From positions 62,001 through 126,000 of the forward strand of contig CANQXF010000001.1 in assembly GCA_947627695.1 (NCBI GenBank): a stretch of 64,000 nt of DNA, given 5' to 3'. Positions 45,033 through 56,533 of the stretch are shown in pieces. How positions within the stretch are numbered: position 1 is the first letter of the stretch; each line of letters begins with the position of its first letter. Source of the stretch: an uncultured Ruminiclostridium sp. GTDB taxonomy: Bacteria; Bacillota; Clostridia; Oscillospirales; Ruminococcaceae. Below the pieces are notes generated by a model, which was given only the letters and a program-made list of their open reading frames with translations, made no database searches and was not told where the DNA came from. Made by a program: the position numbers and the translations under genes.

Positions 45033-45878
45033 CTATGAAATTATCGCTATCGGTTCTAAGATTTTGAACACGATATAGAAAAAAGGAGCTACAAATAATA
45101 CGCTGTCAAATCTGTCAAGTATGCCGCCGTGTCCCGGAAGAATAGAACCAAAATCCTTCACCATACATTGTCTCTTTAACAAAGAGGCGGAAAGGTCGCC
45201 TATCACGCCTAAAAACGTTCCGATAACTGCCATAGCGACAAGAAACAGAACGTTGACAGAAAAATTAGTAGGACCGCCGAACAAACCACTCGCCCAAGGA
45301 TAACCTATGCCGACAACTATTACAGAAATTACAGCAGTTGCAAGTCCTCCGAAAAAGCCTTCCCATGATTTTTTGGGACTGATTTTGGGCGCCATTTTAT
45401 GCTTTCCGAACGCTGAGCCGACAAAATACGCCCCCGCGTCGCTTATCCAAGCCACAAGCAGGACAAGGACTACATAAAAAATCCCGAAATCAAAGTTTTT
45501 TTGCAAAAGTACAATAGTGCTTATTGATATTGGCACTAAAAAAGAAACAAACGTCATCAGAGCAATTTCTTCAAATCTTACATTTTCATGGTCAGTCAGC
45601 ATTATAATGAACATTAACAGCAAAAAAGCAGCTGCCACACCCGGGAAAAACGGATATAATATATCAAGAGAAAGAAAAGATGGAGCAACGGCCACAAAAA
45701 CCATACAAACACCGGCTATACTGCGGTTTGAATAATATTTTGTCGCAAGCAGGATCTCTCCCACTGCTAAAACCGATATCACTGTCATTGCAGCAAGCAT
45801 AACGATAGTGTTATTAAGCCACAAGATCAATACAACGATAGGTATTGCAATGACAGCGGTAAGTATTCGTTTAAGCAT
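45033..45878 (-). CDS. cdsA: Phosphatidate cytidylyltransferase
   Basis: A 281-residue membrane enzyme making CDP-diacylglycerol from phosphatidic acid and CTP. About eight hydrophobic helices. The signature SPKKSWEGFFGG with the later GDLSASLLKRQ and DFGSILPGHGGILDRFDS is complete. Located between uppS and dxr. Confidence 0.96.
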   Translation of the reverse strand: MLKRILTAVIAIPIVVLILWLNNTIVMLAAMTVISVLAVGEILLATKYYSNRSIAGVCMVFVAVAPSFLSLDILYPFFPGVAAAFLLLMFIIMLTDHENVRFEEIALMTFVSFLVPISISTIVLLQKNFDFGIFYVVLVLLVAWISDAGAYFVGSAFGKHKMAPKISPKKSWEGFFGGLATAVISVIVVGIGYPWASGLFGGPTNFSVNVLFLVAMAVIGTFLGVIGDLSASLLKRQCMVKDFGSILPGHGGILDRFDSVLFVAPFFYIVFKILEPIAIIS

Positions 45879-45889
45879 AAATATATCCT

Positions 45890-46609
45890 CTAAACACCGC
45901 CGAACCGACGGTTTCTTTTTCCATATTCGACCAAAGCGGCAATCAGATCCTTTTCGGAAAAGTCAGGCCAAAGAACATCCATAAAAACAAATTCCGCATA
46001 CGCCGCCTGCCAGATAAGAAAATTTGAAAGGCGCTGTTCTCCACTTGGACGAATTATCAAATCAACCTCAGGCAATCCTTCCGTATACAGGCAGGAATTG
46101 AAAGCCGTTTCGTCAATATCGTCAATACCAATACTGCCGTTTTTATATTCGAGCGCTATTTTTTTGGCAGCGTGCAAAATTTCTTCCTTGCCGCCATAGT
46201 TAAACGCAACACAACACCATGTTCCTGTATTGCCGACGGTTCTTGATTCTGCTTCATCCATTTTGGCACTTATCTTTTCAGGTACGCCTTCCCTGGAGCC
46301 GATAAATCTCAGACGTATATTTTTTGAGCTGAGTTTCATCATCTCGTCCATAAAAGAAAGGAAGAGACTCATCAGCGAATCCACTTCATCCTTTGGTCTT
46401 GACCAGTTTTCAGTGGAAAAAGCATAAAAAGTCACACACGGAACGCCTAACTTTACACAGCTGTCCAGACATTTCTTAAAAGCCTCTGCACCCTTTGGAT
46501 GTCCGGCTTTTCTGGGAAGTCCTCTTTTCTGAGCCCAGCGTCCGTTGCCGTCCATAATTATTCCGATATGATTTATTCCAAGTTCCTTTACCAAATTATC
46601 GGTATTCAT
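45890..46609 (-). CDS. uppS: Undecaprenyl diphosphate synthase
   Basis: A 239-residue cis-prenyltransferase making the C55 carrier for wall synthesis. IIMDGNGRWAQKRGLPRKAGH is the N-terminal diphosphate-binding motif; FAFSTENW-type and DLIIRPSGEQRLSNFLIWQ follow. I start at 46609, where ATG overlaps the frr stop (TAATG); the longer in-frame extension lies inside frr. Confidence 0.96.
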   Translation of the reverse strand: MNTDNLVKELGINHIGIIMDGNGRWAQKRGLPRKAGHPKGAEAFKKCLDSCVKLGVPCVTFYAFSTENWSRPKDEVDSLMSLFLSFMDEMMKLSSKNIRLRFIGSREGVPEKISAKMDEAESRTVGNTGTWCCVAFNYGGKEEILHAAKKIALEYKNGSIGIDDIDETAFNSCLYTEGLPEVDLIIRPSGEQRLSNFLIWQAAYAEFVFMDVLWPDFSEKDLIAALVEYGKRNRRFGGV

Positions 46610-47163
46610 TAAAGAGTCATTATTTCCTTTTCTTTTTCCTTGCATACTGCATCAACTTTATCACAATAAGTATCAGTCAGCTTCTGAACGTCCTTTTCGC
46701 AGTTTTTCATATCGTCTTCCGTGATCTCGGAATTTTTTTTCATTGCCTTGAATTTATCCATAGCATCACGGCGTATATTGCGGACGGTTACCTTTGCCTC
46801 CTCGCCATACTTTGAGATCTGCTTTACAAGCTCTTTTCTGCGTTCCTCGGTAAGCTGAGGAAATACAATACGGATACATTTTCCGTCATTAGTGGGAGTT
46901 ATTCCGATATCGCTTGCCATTATAGCCTTTTCGATTGCTTTAAGCATTGATGCATCCCAAGGCTGAATAACGAGTATGCGTGCTTCAGAAACCGAAACAG
47001 CAGCCATAGCATTGATCTGAGTGGGAGAGCCGTAATAATCAACGCTTATTTTGTCAAGGACAGCGGGGTTTGCACGACCTGCACGAATAGTGGAAAATTC
47101 GTGTTCAAGTGAAGAAATACATTTTTCCATTTTTTCTTTTGCGCTGTTAAGAACTTCTTTCAT
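46609..47163 (-). CDS. frr: Ribosome recycling factor
   Basis: A 184-residue RRF that splits post-termination ribosomes with EF-G. STIRAGRANPAVLDKISVDYYG and RRDAMDKFKAMKK are family motifs. The start at 47163 follows AAAGGA by about 8 bases; an in-frame Met at 47190 overlaps pyrH and is less likely. Coupled to uppS by a one-base overlap. Confidence 0.96.
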   Translation of the reverse strand: MKEVLNSAKEKMEKCISSLEHEFSTIRAGRANPAVLDKISVDYYGSPTQINAMAAVSVSEARILVIQPWDASMLKAIEKAIMASDIGITPTNDGKCIRIVFPQLTEERRKELVKQISKYGEEAKVTVRNIRRDAMDKFKAMKKNSEITEDDMKNCEKDVQKLTDTYCDKVDAVCKEKEKEIMTL

Positions 47164-47186
47164 GATATAGATCCTTTCTTTATAAA

Positions 47187-47912
47187 TCAATTTTGATTAT
47201 TTACCAGTGTACCTACTTTTTTCCCGATTACTGCGTCATAAATATTTTCGGGGCGGCGCACGTCAAACACGATAAGAGGGATATCGTTGTCACAGCACAT
47301 TGCTGCAGCCGTTCCGTCCAGCACTGCCAAGCCTGCGGCAAGAATATCGTGATGAGTGATATGATCATATTTTACCGCATCGTCATATCGGTTGGGGTCC
47401 TTATTGTAAACCCCGTCTGTCATAGTTGCTTTCATAAGCACGTCGACTTCAAGCTCTGCTGCTCTTAATGATGCGGCTGAGTCAGTGGAAAAGAACGGAC
47501 TTCCTGTTCCACAGCCGAAAATCACTATTCTTCCCTTTTCAAAGTGCCGCAGCGCCCTCTGCCTGATATAGGGTTCAGCAATTGCCTTCATTTCAATTGC
47601 TGTCTGAACACGCACCTCACAGCCGAGATTTTCAAGCATATCGGCAACAGCAAGCGCATTCATTGTAGTTGCCAGCATACCGATATGGTCGGCTCTCACC
47701 TTATCCATATTCTTGCTTGTGCGGCCACGCCAGAAATTTCCCCCTCCGACAACGATCCCTATTTCTGTTCCGATATCGTAGCATTTTTTTATGCTTTTAC
47801 AGATATTCTCAATAGTCGGAGTATCCAGTCCTGTTTTCTTGTCTCCCGCCAGAGCTTCACCGCTGAGCTTCAGCAGTATCCTCTTGTATTTTGGGGTCTG
47901 AGGTTGGTCCAT
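47187..47912 (-). CDS. pyrH: UMP kinase
   Basis: A 241-residue hexameric bacterial UMP kinase. LKLSGEALAGDKKTGLD, VVGGGNFWRG and GTGSPFFSTDSAA are the phosphate-binding motifs; MKATMTDGVYNKDP is the C-terminal signature. AGGAGGA lies about 8 bases before the ATG. Followed by frr, as in most bacteria. Confidence 0.97.
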   Translation of the reverse strand: MDQPQTPKYKRILLKLSGEALAGDKKTGLDTPTIENICKSIKKCYDIGTEIGIVVGGGNFWRGRTSKNMDKVRADHIGMLATTMNALAVADMLENLGCEVRVQTAIEMKAIAEPYIRQRALRHFEKGRIVIFGCGTGSPFFSTDSAASLRAAELEVDVLMKATMTDGVYNKDPNRYDDAVKYDHITHHDILAAGLAVLDGTAAAMCCDNDIPLIVFDVRRPENIYDAVIGKKVGTLVNNQN

Positions 47913-47957
47913 ATGGCAATTCCTCCTAAAATTTATACGATTTTTTGTTTTTTATTC

Positions 47958-49196
47958 CTAATAATCAAGCACTCTTATTATATTCTTTATTTCCCCATAT
48001 TCGGATATTGATCTGCAATCGGCAGCAAATTTTTCTTCATTGACACTTTCCGTCACAAATGCCGTTTCATTGGGAAGCTCACCGTTCCTGCGAAGAATAT
48101 TCAACTTGCCCCAGCATTTCTCCGCCTCGGATAAAGCCTTTGTTTTATCATTGCATATAAGACGGACATAAAATTTATTGCTGAGCGATTTATAATCAAC
48201 AGTAAATGTTTCTGAAGAATCCTCCCAGTAAAGCGACTTGCTTGTGCCTGTCATTTTTGCGGCAATTATAATATCCGAAACAACTGCGCTTGCGGTTGGT
48301 AACTTGCCAGCGCCCTTTCCGTAAAATATAACGTCTCCCGTTGCATCGCCACGAACAAGAATAGCGTTATACACGTCATTTACAGTTGAAAGCTGGCTGG
48401 ACTCCGAAATAAAAGCAGGACAAACCATCACCGCAACCTTTTCCTCTTCTTTCCTTGCCCAAGCAATCAACTTTATTGCTCCGCCAAAGTCTTTGCAATA
48501 CTGAACGTCTTCCGCAGAAACAGCGGTTATACCCTCGGTATGAACGTTTTTCGGATAAACGTGTTTCCCAAAAGCAAGAGAAGCAAGAATACAGATCTTC
48601 CTGCAAGCGTCCGCGCCGTTTATATCAGCGGAGGGGTCTCTCTCTGCATATCCCAGTGCTTGTGCCTGAGACAAAGCGTCCGAAAAGTCCGTTCCCTCTT
48701 CTGCCATTTTGGTAAGGATATAGTTGGTAGTTCCGTTCAGTATACCCGCAATTTCGTCTATTTCATTTGCCGACAAACAATGATGCAGCGGTCGAATTAT
48801 GGGTATACCACCGCCGACACTGGCCTCAAAAAAGAAATTTACGTTCTTTTCACGGGCAATTTTAAGAAGTTCCGCACCTTTTTCTGCAACAAGTTCCTTG
48901 TTTGAGGTGACAACGCTTTTCCCGTTTTGCAGCAAAGATTTTACATACCTGTATGCAGGGTCAAGACCGCCTATGACTTCTGCGACGATTTTTACCTCGC
49001 TGTCATTTAAAATAATATCAAAATCCTTTATGAATTTCTCCGAATATGGTGAACCGCTGAAATCACGCAAGTCGAGGATATATTTTATGTCAATATCATC
49101 ACCGATTTTTTGCTCTATGCTCTTCAGATTTTTATAGAATACTTCGACAGTTCCCGAACCGACCACTCCGTACCCCATAACTGCAATTTTTATCAT
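47958..49196 (-). CDS. hom: Homoserine dehydrogenase
   Basis: A 412-residue enzyme reducing aspartate semialdehyde to homoserine (Thr/Met branch). The N-terminal VMGYGVVGSGTVEV binds NAD(P); GGIPIIRPL, GILNGTTNYILTKM and the catalytic region YAERDPSADINGADACRK follow. The last 75 residues look like an ACT regulatory domain. It heads the operon that runs to polC, 45 bases before pyrH. Promoter at 49234-49262. Confidence 0.96.
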   Translation of the reverse strand: MIKIAVMGYGVVGSGTVEVFYKNLKSIEQKIGDDIDIKYILDLRDFSGSPYSEKFIKDFDIILNDSEVKIVAEVIGGLDPAYRYVKSLLQNGKSVVTSNKELVAEKGAELLKIAREKNVNFFFEASVGGGIPIIRPLHHCLSANEIDEIAGILNGTTNYILTKMAEEGTDFSDALSQAQALGYAERDPSADINGADACRKICILASLAFGKHVYPKNVHTEGITAVSAEDVQYCKDFGGAIKLIAWARKEEEKVAVMVCPAFISESSQLSTVNDVYNAILVRGDATGDVIFYGKGAGKLPTASAVVSDIIIAAKMTGTSKSLYWEDSSETFTVDYKSLSNKFYVRLICNDKTKALSEAEKCWGKLNILRRNGELPNETAFVTESVNEEKFAADCRSISEYGEIKNIIRVLDY

Positions 49197-49233
49197 TTAC
49201 TGTCTCCTTGCTTTTCTCATTTCTTATTTGATA

Positions 49234-49262
49234 ATTATACCATATTTAAAAAAATCTGACAA
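49234..49262 (-). promoter_or_regulatory. SigA-type promoter of the hom-to-polC operon
   Basis: TTGTCA and TATAAT with 17 bases between on the minus strand. Confidence 0.7.
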
Positions 49263-49290
49263 GTATTTTATTATATAAATAATAAAAAAT

Positions 49291-49314
49291 ATGGCACAGA
49301 TTTTTCTGTGCCAT
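49291..49314 (-). terminator. Terminator of uvrA
   Basis: ATGGCACAG with its complement around 6 bases, followed on the minus strand by ATTTTTTATTAT. Confidence 0.8.
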
Positions 49315-49318
49315 TAAA

Positions 49319-52135
49319 TCACAAAAGTTTTTTCAGGTATTTGCCCGTATATGAATGTTTGTTAGAAGCAACCTGTTCGGGAGTTCCTTCAACTACAATA
49401 TAACCGCCCTTATCGCCGCCCTCGGGACCAAGGTCGATTATATGATCTGCATTCTTTATCACATCAAGATTATGCTCAATAACCACAACGGTATTTCCTC
49501 CGTCTGCCAATTTCTGCATTATATCTACCAATTTTGACACGTCGTCGGTATGGAGCCCCGTTGTAGGTTCGTCAAGAATATATATAGTTTTTCCAGTGGA
49601 ACGGCGTGACAACTCCGTTGCCAGCTTGACACGCTGAGCCTCGCCGCCTGATAAAGTGGTGGCGGGCTGACCGATTTTCACATATCCAAGACCTACGTCA
49701 TATAAAGTTTGCAGCTTTCTCTGCAATTTCGGTATTCCTGAGAAAAAGTCCAGTCCTTCTTCCACCGTCATCTCAAGAACGTCATATATGTTTTTGCCCT
49801 TGTATTTTACCTCAAGCGTTTCTCTGTTATATCTCTTTCCGCCGCAGACCTCGCAGGGAACGTAAATATCGGGAAGAAAATGCATTTCTATCTTTATAAT
49901 GCCGTCGCCCTCGCACGCCTCGCATCGTCCGCCTTTTACATTAAAACTGAATCTACCGCTGGAAAATCCTTTCATCTTTGCATCGTTAGTAGAGGCATAA
50001 AGGTCACGAATATCATTGAACAGCCCTGTATATGTGGCAGGATTTGAACGTGGAGTGCGTCCTATTGGAGACTGGTCAATATTTATCACCTTGTCAAGAT
50101 ATTCAGTCCCGGTAATTTTATCAAATTTTCCTGCTTTTATCCTTGCTCTGTTAAGATTAGAAGCAAGATACTTGTATAATATCTCGTTTACCAAAGAGCT
50201 TTTTCCGCTGCCTGAAACACCTGTAATGCAGGTGAAAAGCCCAATAGGGATTTTTACGTCGATATTTTTCAGATTGTTTTCAGCTGCTCCGTATACTGTC
50301 AGATACCGTCCGTCCGATTGTCGGCGCTTGGAAGGAACAGGTATTTTCATCTCTCCTGAAAGATATTTGCCTGTTATTGAACATTTGGAAGCAATTATAT
50401 CCTCTACCGTTCCGGCCGCAACTATCTCGCCGCCGTGTACGCCTGCTCCGGGTCCTACGTCAACTAAATAATCGGCAGAACGCATAGTATCTTCATCGTG
50501 TTCAACAACTATGACAGTATTTCCTAAATCACGGAGGTTTTTAAGCGTAGCTATAAGGCGGTCATTATCACGCTGATGAAGCCCTATACTGGGTTCGTCA
50601 AGAATATACAGTACGCCTACAAGTGAGCTTCCTATCTGAGTTGCAAGGCGTATGCGCTGACTTTCGCCGCCTGACAGTGTGCTTGAAGCACGGGATAATT
50701 TCAGATAATCCAATCCGACGCTTTGCAGAAAGCCGAGCCTTGACCTTATCTCTTTTAGTATCTGCTCAGCGATCATATTATCTCTTTTTGACAATTTAAG
50801 GTGTTCTACAAAGTCAAGAGCCTGAGTCACGCTCATATTGCAGAATTCATTTATATTTTTGTCCGCAACCGTAACTGAAAGAGCCTCTTTTCTAAGGCGC
50901 TGGCCGTGACATTCTGGACATTCCACCTCGCACATATATTCGGATATTTCATCTTTGGAATATTGACTGTTGCTCTCACGATAGCGGCGTTCAAGATTGT
51001 TGATAACTCCCTCAAAATCTGTCATATGAGTAGAATTTGCTTCCCAAGGACGCTTTACGGGAAATTTTTCTCCGTTTGAGCCGTAAAGAATAAGATTTAT
51101 TGCACTTTCGGACAGTTTTTCAACAGGCGTATCCACAGAAAAACCGTAATGCTTTGCCATACCGTCAAAATACATCTGCGCCATACTGCCTTCGGTATAT
51201 GTCCAGCCGCTTGCTTTCACAGCATTTTCTCTTATAGAAAGCTTTCTGTTAGGAATTATCAGGTCAGCGTCTATGCTCAGGTAAAATCCCAGTCCTGTGC
51301 AGCGTTTGCAGGCTCCGTAAGGATTGTTAAAGCTGAACATTCTGGGATTTAAATCTTCTATACTTATTCCATGTTCAGGGCAGGCATAATTCTGAGAAAA
51401 ATGTAGCTCCTCCTGCCCGACCACATCAACAAACACAATTCCTCCCGATAAAGTTCCCGCCGTTTCAATGCTTTCGGTGAGCCTTGAACGAATTTCCTCC
51501 TTTATGGAAAGACGGTCGATTATGACCTCAATGGTGTGTTTCTTGTTCTTTTCCAGCTTTATCTGTTCGGAAAGGTCGTACATTATTCCGTCTATCCTGA
51601 CGCGGACGTAGCCTTGCTTTCTTATGCTGTCAAGCTCTTTTGCATATTCGCCCTTTCTGCCCCTGACAATAGGCGCCATTATCTGCACCCGCGTTCCTGT
51701 TTCAAGTTCCATTACCCTGTCGGCTATTTGATCCACGGTCTGCTGTTTTATCTCCCGTCCACACACGGGACAGTGCGGTATGCCTATCCTTGCATACAAA
51801 AGCCTGAGATAATCATATATCTCTGTCACTGTACCAACAGTCGACCTCGGATTTTTAGATGTGGTCTTTTGGTCAATGGAAATAGCAGGCGACAATCCAT
51901 CTATGCTCTCCACGTTCGGCTTTTCCATTTGTCCCAGAAACATTCTTGCATATGATGAAAGACTTTCTATATATCGTCTTTGCCCGTCGGCGTATATGGT
52001 ATCGAATGCAAGGGACGACTTTCCCGAACCTGACAGTCCCGTCATAACAATGAGCTTGTCCCTGGGCAGCTCAAGACTGACGTTTTTCAGGTTATGTTCT
52101 TTTGCTCCTTTTATAATTATCTTATCTATCGGCAT
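49319..52135 (-). CDS. uvrA: Excinuclease ABC subunit A
   Basis: A 938-residue double ABC ATPase that detects DNA damage. Walker A sites are [14 protein letters not shown] (near residue 33) and [13 protein letters not shown] (near 640). ABC signatures [12 protein letters not shown] and [12 protein letters not shown] and two CxxC zinc modules ([13 protein letters not shown]...CEVCGG) are intact. One base after uvrB; last gene of its operon. Confidence 0.97.
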   Translation of the reverse strand: MPIDKIIIKGAKEHNLKNVSLELPRDKLIVMTGLSGSGKSSLAFDTIYADGQRRYIESLSSYARMFLGQMEKPNVESIDGLSPAISIDQKTTSKNPRSTVGTVTEIYDYLRLLYARIGIPHCPVCGREIKQQTVDQIADRVMELETGTRVQIMAPIVRGRKGEYAKELDSIRKQGYVRVRIDGIMYDLSEQIKLEKNKKHTIEVIIDRLSIKEEIRSRLTESIETAGTLSGGIVFVDVVGQEELHFSQNYACPEHGISIEDLNPRMFSFNNPYGACKRCTGLGFYLSIDADLIIPNRKLSIRENAVKASGWTYTEGSMAQMYFDGMAKHYGFSVDTPVEKLSESAINLILYGSNGEKFPVKRPWEANSTHMTDFEGVINNLERRYRESNSQYSKDEISEYMCEVECPECHGQRLRKEALSVTVADKNINEFCNMSVTQALDFVEHLKLSKRDNMIAEQILKEIRSRLGFLQSVGLDYLKLSRASSTLSGGESQRIRLATQIGSSLVGVLYILDEPSIGLHQRDNDRLIATLKNLRDLGNTVIVVEHDEDTMRSADYLVDVGPGAGVHGGEIVAAGTVEDIIASKCSITGKYLSGEMKIPVPSKRRQSDGRYLTVYGAAENNLKNIDVKIPIGLFTCITGVSGSGKSSLVNEILYKYLASNLNRARIKAGKFDKITGTEYLDKVINIDQSPIGRTPRSNPATYTGLFNDIRDLYASTNDAKMKGFSSGRFSFNVKGGRCEACEGDGIIKIEMHFLPDIYVPCEVCGGKRYNRETLEVKYKGKNIYDVLEMTVEEGLDFFSGIPKLQRKLQTLYDVGLGYVKIGQPATTLSGGEAQRVKLATELSRRSTGKTIYILDEPTTGLHTDDVSKLVDIMQKLADGGNTVVVIEHNLDVIKNADHIIDLGPEGGDKGGYIVVEGTPEQVASNKHSYTGKYLKKLL

Positions 52136-52136
52136 T

Positions 52137-54098
52137 TCATTTTTCCTTCAGTTCTGTTATTTTATCTCTGAAATATGCAGCCTGCTCAAAATCAAGCACT
52201 TTTGCCGCCTCTCTCATCAAAGAAGTGTACTGCTTTATAAGCGACTGCTTTTCTTCTCTTGAAAGCTGTTTCTTTGCTTTTCCGCCCTTGTCGGACTTAG
52301 TAGCAATGTCGATAACGTCACGAACTTCCTTTACAATGGTTTTCGGAACTATTCCGTGTTTTTTGTTGTATTCAGACTGTATCTCACGTCTGCGGTTCGT
52401 TTCGTTTATTGCATTCTCCATTGAGGGAGTGACTTGATCGGCGTACATTATAACAGTGCCGTCAGCGTTTCTTGCGGCACGTCCCACTGTTTGCACAAGA
52501 GAAGTTTCACTTCTCAAAAAGCCCTCTTTGTCAGCGTCAAGTATTGCAACCAATGAAACTTCAGGAAGGTCAAGACCCTCACGCAGCAGGTTTATGCCTA
52601 TCAAAACGTCAAATTCACCTAAGCGGAGCCCTCTTATTATTTCCATACGCTCTATGGTATCAACATCGTGGTGCATATAACGTACCTTCAGGCCCAGCTT
52701 CTCAAAGTAAGAGGTAAGATCCTCCGCCATTTTCTTGGTAAGAGTTGTTATAAGGACACGTTCATTACGCTCTATCCTTATATTTATCTCCGACAAAAGA
52801 TCCTCAATCTGACCCTCAACAGGTCTGACAGATATAAGCGGATCCAGCAGTCCCGTGGGACGTATGAGCTGTTCCACTACTCTGACGGCGTGTTCCTTTT
52901 CAAAAGGTCCGGGGGTTGCAGAAACATATACCGCCTGATTTATCTTTGAATAAAATTCATCAAAATTCATAGGACGGTTGTCATAAGCCGAGGGCAGACG
53001 AAATCCGTATTCCACAAGATTTTTCTTTCTTGCGGCATCGCCGCCGTACATTCCCCGCACCTGTGGGAGAGTAACGTGGCTTTCGTCCACAAAAAGAAGA
53101 AAATCCTTTGGAAAATGGTCTATCAATGTAAGGGGGGTGCTGCCCTTGGGTCTTCCCGCCAGAACTCTCGAGTAGTTTTCAATTCCCTTGCAGGTGCCGA
53201 TCTCTCTCAGCATTTCCATATCATAAGTAGTTCTCTGCGCTATGCGCTGAGCCTCGATCAGCTTATGCTCGGCAGTGAATTTTTCTACCTGCTCATCCAT
53301 TTCCTCCCGTATTTCTTCCAGCGCACGCTCCATATGAGCCTTGTCAACGATATAATGGCTTGCAGGAAATACCACGGCGTGAAGAAGCTCACGCTTTACC
53401 GTTCCTGTTACAACTTCTATCTCAGTTATCCTGTCTATTTCATCTCCGAAAAATTCTACTCTCAAAGCGGTTTCAACAGGATTTCCCGCAGGAAATATCT
53501 CAACTACGTCGCCACGAACTCTGAATTTATTTCTGACAAAATTTACGTCGTTTCGTTCATATTGTATCTCGACCAGCTTTTTTATCAGTTCGTCTCTGCC
53601 GATCTCTGTGCCTTTTCTTATAGAAATTACATTTGAACGGTATTCCTCAGGACTGCCCAAAGAATAAATACAGGAAACGCTCGCAACTATAATGACGTCG
53701 CGGCGCTCTGCAAGTGCACAGGTGGCAGAGTGTCTCAAACGGTCTATATCGTCGTTTATTGCGCTGTCCTTTTCAATATATGCGTCTGTTGACGGGATAT
53801 AAGCCTCAGGCTGATAATAATCATAATATGATACAAAATACTCTACCGCATTGTTAGGAAAAAATTCTCGCAACTCGCTGCAAAGCTGTGCCGCCAAGGT
53901 TTTGTTATGAGCCAATACAAGGGTAGGTCGGTTGACCTTTGCAATAACATTTGCCATAGTAAAGGTTTTTCCTGAACCTGTAACTCCCATAAGGACCTGT
54001 TCCTTATCGCCGTTTAAAATTCCGTTTGCAAGAGCCTCTATTGCGGCAGGCTGGTCGCCTGTCGGCGTATATGCAGAATGCAATTCAAATTTATCCAT
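52137..54098 (-). CDS. uvrB: Excinuclease ABC subunit B
   Basis: A 653-residue helicase-like damage-verification subunit. Walker [16 protein letters not shown], the beta-hairpin region [19 protein letters not shown] box, and helicase motifs through [12 protein letters not shown] are present. The C-terminal UVR motif (about residues 615-650) binds UvrC. Start overlaps the end of radC by 8 bases. Confidence 0.97.
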   Translation of the reverse strand: MDKFELHSAYTPTGDQPAAIEALANGILNGDKEQVLMGVTGSGKTFTMANVIAKVNRPTLVLAHNKTLAAQLCSELREFFPNNAVEYFVSYYDYYQPEAYIPSTDAYIEKDSAINDDIDRLRHSATCALAERRDVIIVASVSCIYSLGSPEEYRSNVISIRKGTEIGRDELIKKLVEIQYERNDVNFVRNKFRVRGDVVEIFPAGNPVETALRVEFFGDEIDRITEIEVVTGTVKRELLHAVVFPASHYIVDKAHMERALEEIREEMDEQVEKFTAEHKLIEAQRIAQRTTYDMEMLREIGTCKGIENYSRVLAGRPKGSTPLTLIDHFPKDFLLFVDESHVTLPQVRGMYGGDAARKKNLVEYGFRLPSAYDNRPMNFDEFYSKINQAVYVSATPGPFEKEHAVRVVEQLIRPTGLLDPLISVRPVEGQIEDLLSEINIRIERNERVLITTLTKKMAEDLTSYFEKLGLKVRYMHHDVDTIERMEIIRGLRLGEFDVLIGINLLREGLDLPEVSLVAILDADKEGFLRSETSLVQTVGRAARNADGTVIMYADQVTPSMENAINETNRRREIQSEYNKKHGIVPKTIVKEVRDVIDIATKSDKGGKAKKQLSREEKQSLIKQYTSLMREAAKVLDFEQAAYFRDKITELKEK

Positions 54099-54813
54099 TC
54101 ATCATTTCCCACGCTTCGCTTGCAATATTATTTTCCCGCATACTGTTAGAACGTCCTCTGCTGACTATAATATGATCAACAAGCTCTACATCAATTGAAC
54201 TCAAGAAATCAGCCACATTTATTGTCGCATCAATATCTGACCTTGACGCCGATACAGTTCCATTTGGGTGATTGTGCGTCAAAACGACCCTGCTGCAGTT
54301 GCATTTGAACAGAAACTCCGCCAGAGTTCTCAGCGGTATAAGAACCTTACTTACAATGCCTGTATTCAGCTTCATCTGAGATATCAGCGTCAAATCGCTG
54401 TTAAGCGCCAACGCATAGACCGACTCTTTTTTCTCTTCTCCTACAAAAAGACTGATACAGTATTCTTTCATTTTTGCGGCGTTATTCAGAAGTATTACGC
54501 CATTGGAAGTAAAAGTTGAATTTATATACCTTTTTGCTATCAACGGAATAAATTTCAGCAGGCTTGCTACATTTTCTCCAATTCCTTTGACCTCCATAAG
54601 TTCTTCATAATCCGCCTGAAGGACCTTGTCGATAGAACCGAAGGTATTGATAAGAATATGAGCAAGCTCATTTGTATCCTTGGTGGGAATAGCATAAAAT
54701 AAAAGTATTTCCAACATCTGATAATCGTCAAAGCTTTCTGCACCATGCTTCAGAAAGCGATTTTTCATTCGCTGTCTGTGCCCTTCGTGAAGGTTCACTT
54801 TTTTATCTGCCAT
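54091..54813 (-). CDS. radC: RadC-family JAB-domain protein
   Basis: A 240-residue RadC. An N-terminal helix-hairpin-helix ([12 protein letters not shown]) is followed by a JAMM-type metal motif, [18 protein letters not shown]. Despite its name the family has no proven repair role. It overlaps uvrB, and the neighbouring repair genes make a DNA-related role plausible. Confidence 0.92.
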   Translation of the reverse strand: MADKKVNLHEGHRQRMKNRFLKHGAESFDDYQMLEILLFYAIPTKDTNELAHILINTFGSIDKVLQADYEELMEVKGIGENVASLLKFIPLIAKRYINSTFTSNGVILLNNAAKMKEYCISLFVGEEKKESVYALALNSDLTLISQMKLNTGIVSKVLIPLRTLAEFLFKCNCSRVVLTHNHPNGTVSASRSDIDATINVADFLSSIDVELVDHIIVSRGRSNSMRENNIASEAWEMMNG

Positions 54814-54840
54814 AAGTATTGCCCTCTTACTGTGATAATA

Positions 54841-56496
54841 TCAGTCCTTATATACCGCACCTTTATCGGAGCCTGTAACCATTCCGGCATAACGCTTGAT
54901 ATAACCGCTAAGCTCTCTCGGTGCTTTTATTCCCTTTTCTCTGCGCTTTGCTATTTCCGCATCATCAACAAGGAGCTGTATTTTTCTGTTTGGAATATCT
55001 ATAAGTATCTTGTCGCCGTTTTCAACGAAGGCAATAAGTCCTCCGTCCGCCGCCTCAGGAGAAACATGACCTACCGCCGCCCCTCTGCTGGCGCCGCTGA
55101 ATCTGCCGTCTGTGATAAGAGCAACTGAGCCGTCAAGACCTTTTCCAACGATCGCCGCAGTTGGAGCAAGCATTTCCGGCATACCTGGACCGCCTTTAGG
55201 TCCTTCATATCTTATGACAACTACATCTCCGGGCTGAATCTCTCCTCCGAGAATAGCGTCTACTGCAAGCTGTTCCCCGTCAAAAACCTTAGCGGTGCAG
55301 GTGGTGGTCATCATTTCGGGCTTTACCGCACCCTGCTTTACAACCGAACCGTTTTCTGCAAGATTTCCTGTAAGTATAGCTATGCCACCGTCTTTTCTTA
55401 TAGGGTTATCCGCCTTGTGAACAACAACTCCGTCAGCGTCTCTGGCATTGTCAATTCGCTGCTGTTGAGTGCCTGATACTGTCAGGACGTCTGTAAATAT
55501 TTCCCCTGTCTTTGCAAGTTCTTTCAATACGGTCTGTATGCCGCCGACTGCGTTAAGGTCTTCGATAAATATATCGCTTGCAGGGTTAAGCTTTGCAAGC
55601 TGAGGTATTTTTCTGCTCATAGCGTCTATGTCGGCAAGGGAAATGTCTATTCCCGCCTCATGCGCTATCGCAAGCAAATGAAGCACGGTATTTGAGGAAG
55701 CGCCTATCGCCATATCGGTAGCAAGGGCGTTGAGCATATTTTTCTTTGTAAGTATATTCTTTGCGGTTATAGACTGTCTGAACAGCTCAACTACACGTTC
55801 GCCTGCCTCCTTTGCAATTCTTCTTCTTGCAGAATTTACAGCGGGTTCCGTTCCGTTAAAGGGCAAGGCAAGTCCGATAGCTTCGGTAAGGCAGTTCATT
55901 GAGTTTGCCGTATACATTCCCGAACAGCTGCCGCAAGTGGGGCAAGCATTGTTTTCATATTCTTTAAGTACAGAGTCGTCTATTTCACCGTTGGAATACT
56001 GACCTATCGCCTCATATATCTCGCTGTATCCAACTCTCTTTCCCTGAACGCAGCCTGCTTTCATAGGACCGCCGCTTACAAATATCGAAGGAAGATCCAT
56101 TCGTGCGGCAGCCATTATCATTCCAGGAACGATCTTGTCACAGTTCGGTATAAACACCACGCCGTCAAGAGGATGAGCTGTAAGCATAACTTCAATGCTG
56201 TCTGCTATAAGTTCTCTTGAAGCAAGGGAATACCTCATTCCCTTATGATTCATAGCAAGTCCGTCGCATACGCCTATTGTAAAAAACTCAAAAGGCACGC
56301 CTCCTGCATTTCTGATACCGTCTTTTACACATTGCGATATCTCGTGCAGATGACTGTGCCCGGGGACATAATCGCTTGCGGCGCATACTACCGCAATAAA
56401 AGGTCTGTCCATTTCGCTGTCAGTAACTCCCAATGCCTTTAACAAAGCCTTATGAGGAGTTCTGTCAACACCTTTTTTAATAAGATCGCTTCTCAT
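54841..56496 (-). CDS. ilvD: Dihydroxy-acid dehydratase
   Basis: A 551-residue Fe-S enzyme of valine/isoleucine synthesis. NCDKIVPGM and [19 protein letters not shown] hold two cluster cysteines, and [19 protein letters not shown] is the C-terminal signature. I start at 56496 (MRSDLIKKG) because GAAAGGAA lies about 9 bases upstream; the extension to 56514 covers that site. Separated from ilvBNC by 25 kb. Confidence 0.96.
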   Translation of the reverse strand: MRSDLIKKGVDRTPHKALLKALGVTDSEMDRPFIAVVCAASDYVPGHSHLHEISQCVKDGIRNAGGVPFEFFTIGVCDGLAMNHKGMRYSLASRELIADSIEVMLTAHPLDGVVFIPNCDKIVPGMIMAAARMDLPSIFVSGGPMKAGCVQGKRVGYSEIYEAIGQYSNGEIDDSVLKEYENNACPTCGSCSGMYTANSMNCLTEAIGLALPFNGTEPAVNSARRRIAKEAGERVVELFRQSITAKNILTKKNMLNALATDMAIGASSNTVLHLLAIAHEAGIDISLADIDAMSRKIPQLAKLNPASDIFIEDLNAVGGIQTVLKELAKTGEIFTDVLTVSGTQQQRIDNARDADGVVVHKADNPIRKDGGIAILTGNLAENGSVVKQGAVKPEMMTTTCTAKVFDGEQLAVDAILGGEIQPGDVVVIRYEGPKGGPGMPEMLAPTAAIVGKGLDGSVALITDGRFSGASRGAAVGHVSPEAADGGLIAFVENGDKILIDIPNRKIQLLVDDAEIAKRREKGIKAPRELSGYIKRYAGMVTGSDKGAVYKD

Positions 56497-56533
56497 ATTC
56501 AACATTCCTTTCATTTATGTAATTATATATCTT